Positions 1 through 6,850 of a DNA stretch of 13,819 bases are shown in pieces. Position numbers and translations under genes: made by a program. Under the pieces are notes generated by a model. That model was not told where the DNA came from. It saw only the letters and a program-made list of their open reading frames with translations, and did not search any database. How positions within the stretch are numbered: the stretch's first letter is position 1; each line of letters starts with the position of its first letter. Source of the stretch: Candidatus Stahliibacteriota bacterium (GTDB taxonomy: Bacteria; Hydrothermota; Tepidihabitantia; B3-TA06); NCBI GenBank assembly GCA_030670165.1, contig DAOVCF010000027.1, positions 1 through 13,819 of the forward strand. The letters run 5' to 3'.

Positions 1-1
1 G

Positions 2-310
2 GACATGGGCGTAGGGGTAGCCGAGCAGCCGCCCGTAACTCACTACACCGACTGGGAGGTAGTTACCTCAATCGGCCCACAGATCGTTCTGCGTTACGCG
101 GATCGTCCCGAGGGCTTCCACGCTTTTGTCTTTGACGCCACGGGCCGCAAGGTGGATGAGTTGCACTCAGACCTAACGCAAGGCACCATCACCTGGGGCG
201 AGTGTTACGGGTGTTACGGGCGTTACGGGTGTTACGGGCCTGGGGTTTACTTTATAGTGCTGAAGTCCGCGGGAGCAACCAAGGCACAGAAGGTAGTGTT
301 GATTCGGTAA
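2..310 (+). CDS. C-terminal part of a secreted or surface protein with a type IX-like sorting domain (5' partial)
   Basis: The frame is open to the left edge, so only the C-terminus of a larger protein is visible; the ATG at 5 is probably internal. The last ~85 residues have the pattern of the FlgD-Ig-like / type IX secretion C-terminal domain: a strand with VLRYADRPEG, then FDATGRKVDEL, then the characteristic PGVYFIVLKSAG and a basic end with KVVLIR. In this family the domain directs export and anchoring of surface proteins in FCB-type bacteria and several candidate phyla. The loop before PGVYF, which normally carries a WDGRD-like turn, is occupied here by CYG-CYG-RYG-CYG, encoded by a 9-bp tandem repeat. 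The passenger domain lies outside the window, so its function is unknown. Confidence 0.6.
   Translation, partial: DMGVGVAEQPPVTHYTDWEVVTSIGPQIVLRYADRPEGFHAFVFDATGRKVDELHSDLTQGTITWGECYGCYGRYGCYGPGVYFIVLKSAGATKAQKVVLIR
203..238 (+). repeat. 9-bp tandem repeat (4 units) inside the sorting domain
   Basis: Four consecutive 9-bp units, TGTTACGGG at 203, 212 and 230 and CGTTACGGG at 221, run in frame and encode CYG-CYG-RYG-CYG. Only one base differs between units. The unit length is a multiple of three, so gain or loss of a unit would keep the reading frame. Confidence 0.9.
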
Positions 311-341
311 CCCTCTTCCCAGTCCTCTCCCGGTAGAAGAA

Positions 342-372
342 CCCGAATAATTAAACGGGCCGACTTTTTTTT
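342..372 (+). terminator. weak possible terminator after the first gene
   Basis: CCCG at 342-345 can pair with CGGG at 356-359 across a 10-nt AT-rich loop, and a run of eight T follows at 365-372. The stem is only 4 bp and five bases separate it from the T run. The T run is also the edge of the dispersed repeat, so it may not belong to a terminator at all. Confidence 0.25.
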
Positions 373-521
373 ACCCCAGACGTCTGCTTCCCGCCCCATC
401 ATTTTACATTTTGCAATTTGCATTTTGACTTTGCATTCGCGACGAAGTCGCGTTCTTGTCCACCTTTTTTCACCCCACAAATCTACTTCGTAGCTTTGCG
501 GGGACCCCAAAATTTTGTCCA
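365..521 (+). repeat. dispersed intergenic repeat, copy 1
   Basis: Blocks in this region recur, in the same order but on the opposite strand, between 10554 and 10424. In order they are: a T run followed by ACCCC; a 10-bp palindrome (CAGACGTCTG, 377-386); a GCTTC block; CCCATCATTTT (395-405); an AT-rich stretch rich in TTGCA and TTTGACTTT; a hairpin with arms CGCGAC (438-443) and GTCGCG (447-452); CTTGTCCACCTTTT (455-468); and TTTTGTCCA (513-521). The conserved core is 365-468. A ~44-bp segment with its own hairpin separates the last two blocks here and is absent from copy 2. The repeat is not coding: the minus-strand reading through it is an artefact. Confidence 0.8.
473..503 (+). other. imperfect hairpin inserted in repeat copy 1
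   Basis: CCCC at 473-476 pairs with GGGG at 500-503, CAAA at 478-481 with TTTG at 495-498, and CTAC at 483-486 with GTAG at 490-493, leaving a TTC loop and two single mismatches (477/499 and 482/494). No T run follows, so it does not look like an intrinsic terminator. It lies in the part of copy 1 that has no counterpart in copy 2. Confidence 0.55.
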
Positions 522-576
522 ACTTTTTTGACCCGGAAAAGCCTCATCAATCCCTGGGAGGAATGGTTCTTTTCTA

Positions 577-605
577 TTGACAAATCCCCACAAGTGTGCT
601 AAACT
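577..605 (+). promoter_or_regulatory. promoter of the clp operon, leaderless geometry
   Basis: A perfect -35 box TTGACA (577-582) is followed, after exactly 17 bp, by TAAACT (600-605), which is preceded by a TG extended -10 (597-598). The -10 box ends only 10 bases before the ATG at 616, so transcription should start at about 611-613. No Shine-Dalgarno site fits in that space. No CIRCE inverted repeat or other heat-shock operator was seen. The TTG at 577 that would lengthen the gene is the -35 box itself. Confidence 0.75.
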
Positions 606-615
606 GTTAGTTGTT

Positions 616-3006
616 ATGAGATTAGACCGTTTTACCCAAAGGGCGCAGGAAGCGCTGGGGCTGGCACAGTCCTCTTTAACTCGCTTCCAGCACACCGAGT
701 TCGACGCGCACCACCTGCTGTGGGGTTTACTTACGCAACAGCAGGGGCTTGTGCCGCAGATTCTATCGGAGATGGGAATCGCGGCTGAGCATTTTTCCGA
801 GCGTCTGGAGCGCGAGCTTGATCGCCTGCCTAAAGTCACAGGCGCAGGCGGCGGGACAGAACAGATATACCTTGCTCCGCGTCTTAAACGTGTGATGGAT
901 CGGGCGTCGGAGGAGGCCGGTCGCCTCAAGGACACCTATATCGGTACAGAACACCTCTTCCTCGCCTTGACCGAGGAGCGGGAAGGGCTGGCCGCCCGGC
1001 TACTTGCCGACTTCGGTATAACCACCGACAAGATCTACCGGGCTCTGCAGAAGATAAGAGGCAGTCAGCGGGTTACCTCGCCAGACGCGGAGAGTCACTA
1101 CCAGTCACTCAAGAAGTACACTCGCGATCTCACGCAACTTGCAAAGGAGGGTAAGCTTGATCCGGTGATCGGGCGGGACGACGAGATACGCCGGGTGATC
1201 GAGATACTTTCCCGACGCACCAAGAACAACCCTGCGCTCATAGGTGAGGCGGGTGTGGGTAAGACCGCGATAGTTGAAGGGCTTGCGCAGCAGATAGTGG
1301 CCGGAGACGTCCCGGAGACGCTGCGCGACACGAAGGTCCTTGCACTCGACATGGGCCAGCTTGTTGCCGGCACCAAGTTCCGCGGCGAGTTCGAGGAACG
1401 CCTGAAGGCGGTTCTTGCGGAGCTCAAAGAGAATCGCGGTAACGTTATCCTGTTCATAGACGAGATGCATACCATAGTCGGCGCGGGTGCTGCGGAGGGC
1501 GCGCTTGACGCCTCCAACCTTCTCAAGCCCGCCCTGTCACGGGGCGAGATACAATGCGTGGGCGCTACCACACTCAAGGAGTACCGCGAGCACATCGAGA
1601 AGGATGGGGCTTTGGAGCGTAGGTTCCAGCCCATCTACGTGGACGAGCCTACGATCGAGGAGACGATCCAGATACTCGCAAGGCTCCGCGATCGCTACGA
1701 GGCCCATCACGGGGTGAAGATCGCAGATGATGCCATCGAAGCGGCGGCCAGACTCTCGGCACGCTACATTGCCGGAAGATATCTTCCGGATAAGGCGATC
1801 GACGTGCTCGACGAAGCGGCGGCCCATCTCAAGCTGGATATCTACTCCTTGCCGCCTGAGATCCGCCAGAAGGGACAGCGTCTGGCAGAGCTTACCCGTG
1901 AGGGGCAGGAGGCGGTCAAGATACAGGATTACGCGCGTGCGGCACGGCTAAAGGAGAAGGCTGATCGTATCCAGGCAGACTACGTTAAAGAACGCAACGC
2001 TTACCTCAAGGATAAGGGGATAGGCCGGACGCTCGAAGCTCAACATATTGCAGAAACCATCTCGCGCTGGACAGGGATACCGGTTGCAAACATGCTCAAA
2101 GGAGAGGCCGAAAAGCTTTTAATGATGGAAGAGCGCATCCACGAGCGGCTCATTGATCAGAACGAGGCGGTTCGTGCGGTTGCAGACGCGATTCGCAGGG
2201 GGCGCTCAGGGCTTTCGGACCCGAATCGTCCCATCGGTTCGTTCCTCTTCCTCGGACCTACCGGCGTGGGCAAGACAGAACTTGCCCGAAGCCTTGCCTG
2301 GTTCCTGTTCGACGACGAGGCGGCGCTCCTGCGAATGGACATGAGCGAGTACTCGGAGAAACACACCGTTGCCCGTATCGTCGGTGCCCCTCCGGGCTAT
2401 GTGGGGTACGAGGAAGGAGGTCAGCTTACCGAGGCGGTGCGCCGAAGACCGTATCAGGTTATACTTCTCGACGAGGTTGAGAAGGCGCATCCTGCAGTGT
2501 TCAACATACTTCTTCAGCTTCTGGACGACGGACGTCTTACGGACGGCCAGGGTCGGACGGTTGACTTTGCCAATACCGTGATTATCATGACCTCAAACAT
2601 CGCTTCACAGGAGATACTTAACAGCGGCGGCGAGATTGCCAGGCAAGCACTCGATCATCACCTGAGAGCGAGCTTCAGGCCCGAGTTCCTGAACCGTATT
2701 GACGAGATAGTGGTGTTTAAGCCGCTTACGCTGGAACATATGGGTTCTATCGTGGAGCTGCAGCTCGGGCATCTTAAGGAGAGAGTGCTGGATAAAGGGA
2801 TAGAGGTTAGTTTCTCAGACGAGGTAAAGGAGCTTTTGATACGCGAAGGATTTGATCAACGCTTCGGGGCGCGGCCCCTTAAGAGAACCATAGAGCGGCT
2901 TGTTGCCAACCCTCTGGCCAGGATACTTATAGAGGGAGAGGGACGACGTTCGTATCACGTGAGACTTGAGGAGGGTAAGTTGGTATTTGATAGCGAAGAG
3001 ACATGA
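616..3006 (+). CDS. clpC: Clp/Hsp100 AAA+ ATPase (ClpC-like architecture)
   Basis: This 796-residue two-ring AAA+ unfoldase contains, in order: an N-terminal Clp-N repeat domain (starting RLDRFTQRAQEAL); AAA1 with Walker A GEAGVGKT (210-217) and Walker B ILFIDE (278-283); a short middle region with a UVR-like segment (EAVKIQDYARAARLKEKA) as in ClpC; AAA2 with Walker A GPTGVGKT (547-554) and Walker B VILLDE (615-620); and the FLNRIDE sensor. The middle region is far shorter than the coiled coil of ClpB. However, the stretch between IIMTSN and FRPEFLNRIDE (IASQEILNSGGEIARQAL) has no L/I/V-G-F/L tripeptide, the usual ClpP-docking loop, so pairing with ClpP is uncertain. The start at 616 is chosen because the longer reading begins inside the -35 box. 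It is the first gene of a five-gene operon. The family assignment is sure; ClpC versus a ClpP-independent relative is not. Confidence 0.93.
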   Translation: MRLDRFTQRAQEALGLAQSSLTRFQHTEFDAHHLLWGLLTQQQGLVPQILSEMGIAAEHFSERLERELDRLPKVTGAGGGTEQIYLAPRLKRVMDRASEEAGRLKDTYIGTEHLFLALTEEREGLAARLLADFGITTDKIYRALQKIRGSQRVTSPDAESHYQSLKKYTRDLTQLAKEGKLDPVIGRDDEIRRVIEILSRRTKNNPALIGEAGVGKTAIVEGLAQQIVAGDVPETLRDTKVLALDMGQLVAGTKFRGEFEERLKAVLAELKENRGNVILFIDEMHTIVGAGAAEGALDASNLLKPALSRGEIQCVGATTLKEYREHIEKDGALERRFQPIYVDEPTIEETIQILARLRDRYEAHHGVKIADDAIEAAARLSARYIAGRYLPDKAIDVLDEAAAHLKLDIYSLPPEIRQKGQRLAELTREGQEAVKIQDYARAARLKEKADRIQADYVKERNAYLKDKGIGRTLEAQHIAETISRWTGIPVANMLKGEAEKLLMMEERIHERLIDQNEAVRAVADAIRRGRSGLSDPNRPIGSFLFLGPTGVGKTELARSLAWFLFDDEAALLRMDMSEYSEKHTVARIVGAPPGYVGYEEGGQLTEAVRRRPYQVILLDEVEKAHPAVFNILLQLLDDGRLTDGQGRTVDFANTVIIMTSNIASQEILNSGGEIARQALDHHLRASFRPEFLNRIDEIVVFKPLTLEHMGSIVELQLGHLKERVLDKGIEVSFSDEVKELLIREGFDQRFGARPLKRTIERLVANPLARILIEGEGRRSYHVRLEEGKLVFDSEET

Positions 3007-3956
3007 GGTTTCCAAGGGAGAAACTGGTTCTTTTTTCGCTGCGTGCCGAGTTCGTCGATCTCGATGAGCTGCTGCACTTTGCCAAGAAGCACCGGGCCTT
3101 CAAGCGTTCCTATTACGTTATCATAGACTACCCGGATTCCTTCGATATCATGCTCGTTCGCCAGGGGGAGCTTGCAAATATTGTGCGTGTGGCCAACAAC
3201 GTCCCCAACAAAGAGCTCTCCCTCAAGGACGTAGAGAACAAAATCAAACACACCGACTCCTCGCTTGTTAACGTTGCGTTTGCTGACGATCAGCTTTTGG
3301 CGATGATGACTGTCGGCTTGCGTGATGAAAACGTTATTCGGGAGGTAAATGCTCGCAGCACGCCTGCGCTGAATCTCCTGCGTGACCTGTCGGTGCAGAG
3401 CTTTTCAGGCATACTCGTGATAACTCGTCGCAACGAGAGGTCCTACGTTCTTGTTAAGGAAGGTGAGGTTTCCACCGTATATCTGGCTCCGGGCGGGCGA
3501 AGTCCCGATGACCTCTTGAAGTACCTGAAGGAAGGCGATTCGGAGCTTTCCATAAAGATCATTCGCGAGGTGCCTGAGGAGGCGGCATACGCAACATCCG
3601 CTCAGGTTGAACTTTTGACGACATCTGCAAACCGTTTGCTTGAGGAGTTCACGGCGATCCTGGGACGCAACATCGTGAAGAAGATAGCAGAGATCTCGAT
3701 TAAAGGTGTTGCCAAGGAGTATACCTTTTTCGAGGGCCTGGCGATCACAGATGATGCCAGGTTCACGGGCGAACCAAAGGTGGATCCAGACAGCCTGGTT
3801 AAAGGTTTTGCCGCGTTCTTCAACCTGCTGGCGGACTCGCTTTCCACCATCTCCGGCGGCAGACACATCACCGTCTTCCGCAAGGCTCTTCAGGACTACC
3901 GGTTCGCGCTCAATAACCTCAAGTTTTTTGACCATATCAAAGAACAGATCTTTTGA
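3003..3956 (+). CDS. protein of unknown function with two related DUF4388-like beta modules
   Basis: This 317-residue protein has no signal peptide or membrane segment and is probably cytoplasmic. Two segments look alike. Residues ~36-64 contain SFDIMLVRQGELANIVRVA and residues ~134-163 contain RSYVLVKEGEVSTVYLA, each preceded by a strand (YYVIIDY, GILVITR). The pattern, a small glycine-containing strand pair ending in 'v..GE...v..A', recalls the DUF4388/PatA-type N-terminal domain linked to signalling proteins; that resemblance is by eye only. The C-terminal ~115 residues are mostly helical and end in FKFF/HIKEQIF-like text. The ATG overlaps the clp stop as ATGA and the end overlaps rsmI by 4 bp, so it is translated with the operon. 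Its function is unknown. Confidence 0.85.
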   Translation: MRFPREKLVLFSLRAEFVDLDELLHFAKKHRAFKRSYYVIIDYPDSFDIMLVRQGELANIVRVANNVPNKELSLKDVENKIKHTDSSLVNVAFADDQLLAMMTVGLRDENVIREVNARSTPALNLLRDLSVQSFSGILVITRRNERSYVLVKEGEVSTVYLAPGGRSPDDLLKYLKEGDSELSIKIIREVPEEAAYATSAQVELLTTSANRLLEEFTAILGRNIVKKIAEISIKGVAKEYTFFEGLAITDDARFTGEPKVDPDSLVKGFAAFFNLLADSLSTISGGRHITVFRKALQDYRFALNNLKFFDHIKEQIF

Positions 3957-4639
3957 TCCAGCGAGGCAGTCTATACGTAGTGAGCACACCGATAGGCAAC
4001 ATGGCCGATATAACACTGCGGGCGCTTGAGACCTTGAAGGTGGTCGATCTCATTGTATGTGAGGATACCCGTCGTACCAGGGGTTTGCTTGCACACTACG
4101 ATATCCACAAACCCCTTATCTCTTATAACGACGTAAACAAGGAAGCGCGAACCCCTTCCCTTCTGGCAAAACTCTCGAACGGCGAAAGCCTTGCACTGGT
4201 CTGTGATGCCGGAACACCTGCCATATCAGATCCAGGCTTCTACCTGGTGCGCGAGGCCGTAAAGCAAGGAATCAATCTTGTTCCCATCCCTGGTCCTTCG
4301 GCTATCCTTGCCGCCTTGGTCGTCTCCGGCCTCCCCACCGACCGGTTCCTGTTCGTTGGATTCCTCTCGAAGAAATCGGGAAGACGCAAGACCCAGATCC
4401 GTTCCTTTGCCGAAGAACGAGGTACCATAATCCTTTATGAAACCGCACTTCGTTTGCCCAAAATAGCTCGTGATCTCCTTGAGGTTCTCGGTCCTGATCG
4501 CCGGGTTGTGCTTGCGCGTGAGCTGACCAAGCGCTTTGAACAGGTGGCACGCACCGATCTTGAGAATCTTCCCGAGACATTAAAAGAAATCCCCTTGAAA
4601 GGAGAGTTCGTTGTCCTGGTATCGGGAAACACGAAGTAA
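3953..4639 (+). CDS. rsmI: 16S rRNA (cytidine-2'-O)-methyltransferase RsmI
   Basis: This 228-residue enzyme of the tetrapyrrole-methylase fold methylates the 2'-OH of cytidine 1402 in the 16S rRNA decoding centre, using S-adenosylmethionine. Hallmarks are the N-terminal LYVVSTPIGNMADITLRAL, the CEDTRRTRGLL segment, the SAM-binding CDAGTPAISDPG (84-95), PIPGPSA and the FVGFL/RKT region, at the family's usual length without a long C-terminal extension. The start is TTG at 3953, overlapping the preceding TGA as TTGA. It puts the family's conserved N-terminus at the usual distance, and no later start does. No clear Shine-Dalgarno site precedes it, so coupling to the upstream gene is likely. RsmI next to HflX links two ribosome-related functions. 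Confidence 0.95.
   Translation: MIQRGSLYVVSTPIGNMADITLRALETLKVVDLIVCEDTRRTRGLLAHYDIHKPLISYNDVNKEARTPSLLAKLSNGESLALVCDAGTPAISDPGFYLVREAVKQGINLVPIPGPSAILAALVVSGLPTDRFLFVGFLSKKSGRRKTQIRSFAEERGTIILYETALRLPKIARDLLEVLGPDRRVVLARELTKRFEQVARTDLENLPETLKEIPLKGEFVVLVSGNTK
4601..4613 (+). promoter_or_regulatory. ribosome binding site deciding a TTG start
   Basis: GGAGAG (4601-4606), within the end of rsmI, lies 6 bases (measured from GGAG) before TTG at 4611. This supports the TTG start over the in-frame ATG at 4701, which would remove the conserved N-terminal region before the first membrane segment. Confidence 0.65.
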
Positions 4640-5228
4640 GATTTATACAGGCTTTCGGTGGCTTCTCTCGCCGCTGGTTAAGACATTTGTCAGGTTAGAG
4701 ATGCCTCCTGCGGTTATATCTGCAGCCGGGATTCTGTTCACCGGCGTGGCTTTTATCCTCATGTACCGAGGTTATGCAAGTGGTGCCATAGGTTTGATGC
4801 GTGCCGCAGGTGGGGTTATCCTTTTTGCCGCCGCCTGGGATACCGTGGACGGCGAGGTGGCGCGCGCACTTGGAAAGACCTCACCCAAGGGAGCATTTCT
4901 TGATTCGGTGCTTGATCGTCTCTCGGAGTTCATTATCTTCCTTGGGATCTTTCTTTTCTTCGGTTTCGGCAAACTCGACTGTGCCTTGCTGTTTGCCCTT
5001 CTTTTCGTCTCTTACTCTATAAGCTACATCCGCGCGCGCGCCGAAGGGGTGGGCATCGACTGTTCGGTTGGGGCCTTTGACAGGGCCACCCGGGTTTTCA
5101 TTATAGGGGTGGCCTTAATTGCTATCCCGGCCCACATGAATTGGGTAATACGAGGCCTTCTTGCGGGCACCGCATTCACGGCTGCGAGGCGGTTTATCCA
5201 TGTCCTCACAAGAAAAGCCAAGGCCTGA
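4611..5228 (+). CDS. CDP-alcohol phosphatidyltransferase, possibly phosphatidylinositol-phosphate-synthase-like
   Basis: This 205-residue integral membrane enzyme transfers a phosphatidyl group from CDP-diacylglycerol to an alcohol acceptor. The family signature D-x2-D-G-x2-A-R-x8-G-x3-D-x3-D is intact: D77, D80, G81, A84-R85, G94, D98, D102. About six hydrophobic segments surround it (for example AVISAAGILFTGVAFIL, FIIFLGIFLFFGF and VFIIGVALIAI). The segment YIRARAEGVGIDCSVGAFDR resembles the R-A-R-A-E ... R-x2-R region of inositol-phosphate-using members, so the acceptor may be inositol phosphate or a similar polyol phosphate rather than glycerol-3-phosphate; that is an inference. It overlaps rsmI by 29 bp and hflX by 29 bp. 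Confidence 0.88.
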   Translation: MSWYRETRSKIYTGFRWLLSPLVKTFVRLEMPPAVISAAGILFTGVAFILMYRGYASGAIGLMRAAGGVILFAAAWDTVDGEVARALGKTSPKGAFLDSVLDRLSEFIIFLGIFLFFGFGKLDCALLFALLFVSYSISYIRARAEGVGIDCSVGAFDRATRVFIIGVALIAIPAHMNWVIRGLLAGTAFTAARRFIHVLTRKAKA

Positions 5229-6513
5229 GCGCGCACTTCTGGTAGCGGTTGCTCCGGATAACCGCTCGCGCTGGGACGTGGTAGACAGCCTTGCCGAGCT
5301 CGCCGCTCTGGCCGAGACCGCCGGTGGAGAGGTTGTAGAAAAGATACTCCAGATCCGGCAAAAGCCTGATCCCCGCAGCTTCGTGGGACGCGGGAAGCTT
5401 GCCTACCTTAAGGCGGTCGCAAGTCAGCTCGATATTGACCTCGTGATCTTCGATAACCCCCTTACCCCTACCCAGTTGCGATTCATTGCCGAGGGACTCA
5501 ATCGCCGCACTATAGACCGAACAGCGTTGATACTCGACATCTTCGCTCTTCATGCGCGCAGTGGTGAGGCCAAGACCCAGGTTGAGCTTGCCCAGCTCGA
5601 GTACCGGTATACCAGGCTTACAGGCTGGGGACGCGAGCTTTCGCGTCTGGGAGGTCGTTCAGGCGCGCTCGGCGGCCGTGCCGTGGGAATCGGCACGCGC
5701 GGCCCTGGAGAAACCAAGCTGGAGGTGGACAGACGCCGCATCCAGGAGCGGATCAGCCGTTTGAAGAAGGAACTCGATCACATCGAACGCGAGCGGGACA
5801 CCCAGCGAAAGCGACGCAAGAGGCTTTTAACCGTTACCATGGCAGGTTATACCAACGCCGGGAAATCGACCCTTCTCAACGCACTGGCCGCAGAACACAC
5901 CACGGTCTCATCCCACCTCTTTTCCACCCTTGATTCTACAACCCGTGTGGTTGAACTTGAAGAAAACATCCCCATGCTCCTTACCGATACGGTGGGTTTC
6001 ATCAAGAACCTGCCTACCCAGCTCGTTGCAAGTTTCCGGGCAACGCTGCAGGAGATATCCGAAGCCGATGTTGTGCTTCACGTGGCTGACGCGAGTGATC
6101 GGCATCTCGATCAAAAGATAGAGGTTGTTGAGCGCCATCTTGTCGAGTTGGGTGCAGATCAAATCCCAAGGGTGCTTGTGCTTAACAAGAGCGACCTCTT
6201 GTTCGACGAGGCGGTAGCGGAAAAGCTGTCCCGACGATACGAAGAGGCGATTCTTGTATCGGCCCTTCACTCCCATGGTCTGGAGGGTCTGCACAGACGT
6301 ATAAGTGAGCTCGTCGCAGGGATTCTAGTGGAGCTGGAGGTCAGGATCCCCCACTCATATCCCGAGTGGGAGCACCGTTTCTACGAAGCAGGCGATGTGC
6401 TGGAACGGATTGAAGAACCCGAGAGCGTGACCTTAAAGGTCAGGGGATACAGGGCCCTGCTGGAGGGGTTGGATAAGGAGTTCAGGAGTCTTCTAGCGAG
6501 CGCTGACAATTGA
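5200..6513 (+). CDS. hflX: ribosome-associated GTPase HflX
   Basis: This 437-residue GTPase of the Obg-HflX superfamily is known in other bacteria to split stalled or inactive ribosomes under stress. The N-terminal HflX domain is recognisable (VGRGKLAYLK, FDNPLTPTQLRFIAE, DRTALILDIFALHARS, then the glycine-rich RGPGETKLEVDRRRI linker). The G domain shows G1 GYTNAGKST (216-224), G3 DTVGF (263-267), G4 NKSD (329-332) and G5 SAL (354-356), followed by a short C-terminal domain. The ATG at 5200 is preferred over an upstream TTG at 5161 because GAGGCGG (5186-5192) sits at a workable distance and the family's N-terminus begins here. It is the last gene of the operon, and its final 32 bp are also the 3' end of the opposing dksA-like gene. 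Confidence 0.95.
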   Translation: MSSQEKPRPERALLVAVAPDNRSRWDVVDSLAELAALAETAGGEVVEKILQIRQKPDPRSFVGRGKLAYLKAVASQLDIDLVIFDNPLTPTQLRFIAEGLNRRTIDRTALILDIFALHARSGEAKTQVELAQLEYRYTRLTGWGRELSRLGGRSGALGGRAVGIGTRGPGETKLEVDRRRIQERISRLKKELDHIERERDTQRKRRKRLLTVTMAGYTNAGKSTLLNALAAEHTTVSSHLFSTLDSTTRVVELEENIPMLLTDTVGFIKNLPTQLVASFRATLQEISEADVVLHVADASDRHLDQKIEVVERHLVELGADQIPRVLVLNKSDLLFDEAVAEKLSRRYEEAILVSALHSHGLEGLHRRISELVAGILVELEVRIPHSYPEWEHRFYEAGDVLERIEEPESVTLKVRGYRALLEGLDKEFRSLLASADN

Positions 6514-6850
6514 TGCAGTGCTTTGCATAGGATACGTAGGCCAGTCTTTCCTTTTGAATCTTGGCCCCGCAGCGTGTGCATATTCCGAATGTGCCGTCGT
6601 GGATGCGCTTGAGTGCCTCGTCTATGGCCCGCAGGGTGCGTGTCTGTTCTGAAGTCAAACTTGCCTTAAGTTCTCTCCGATAGGTTTCACCGGATTGATC
6701 GGCCATATGAAAGGTGAAACTTGAAAGGTCGCCCGATGCTTCGCGGGCCAACTCGGCGAGTTCCTCTTCCTTGACACCTATCTCTCGCAGCAGGCGCAGT
6801 TTCTCTTCGAGGAGCCTGCGCGCATATCTTTGCCTGTCACGTTTGGTCAT
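6482..6850 (-). CDS. DksA/TraR-family zinc-finger protein
   Basis: This 122-residue protein of the family binds RNA polymerase through its secondary channel and adjusts transcription, often with ppGpp. It has a basic N-terminus, a long helical hairpin and a C-terminal four-cysteine finger C-x2-C-x17-C-x2-C (CTRCGAKIQ ... HCINC). At the coiled-coil tip the canonical D-x-A-D-x-A reads H-M-A-D-Q-S, so one aspartate and the alanine are replaced. This makes a classical DksA role less certain. The ATG at 6850 overlaps the end of ileS by 14 bp, so the two are co-transcribed, and ileS next to a DksA/TraR gene is a familiar arrangement. Its stop lies inside hflX. Confidence 0.88.
   Translation of the reverse strand: MTKRDRQRYARRLLEEKLRLLREIGVKEEELAELAREASGDLSSFTFHMADQSGETYRRELKASLTSEQTRTLRAIDEALKRIHDGTFGICTRCGAKIQKERLAYVSYAKHCINCQRSLEDS

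Noticed and set aside
365..470. CRISPR-like or tandem array in the intergenic repeat
   Set aside because: The blocks differ from each other and occur once per copy. There is no regular repeat-spacer pattern and there are no cas genes.
247..522. Minus-strand reading of 91 codons over repeat copy 1
   Set aside because: It only translates the dispersed repeat and the 3' end of the first gene. The same low-complexity lysine-rich peptide appears in copy 2 on the other strand, and there is no promoter or ribosome binding site.
1098..1634. 178-codon minus-strand open frame inside the Clp ATPase gene
   Set aside because: It is antisense to the conserved AAA1 domain, with serine/arginine-rich composition typical of a shadow frame in GC-rich DNA.
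3405..4016. 203-codon minus-strand open frame across the unknown gene and rsmI
   Set aside because: The overlapped plus-strand genes form a coherent operon and include recognised RsmI motifs. The antisense product resembles nothing and has no start signals.
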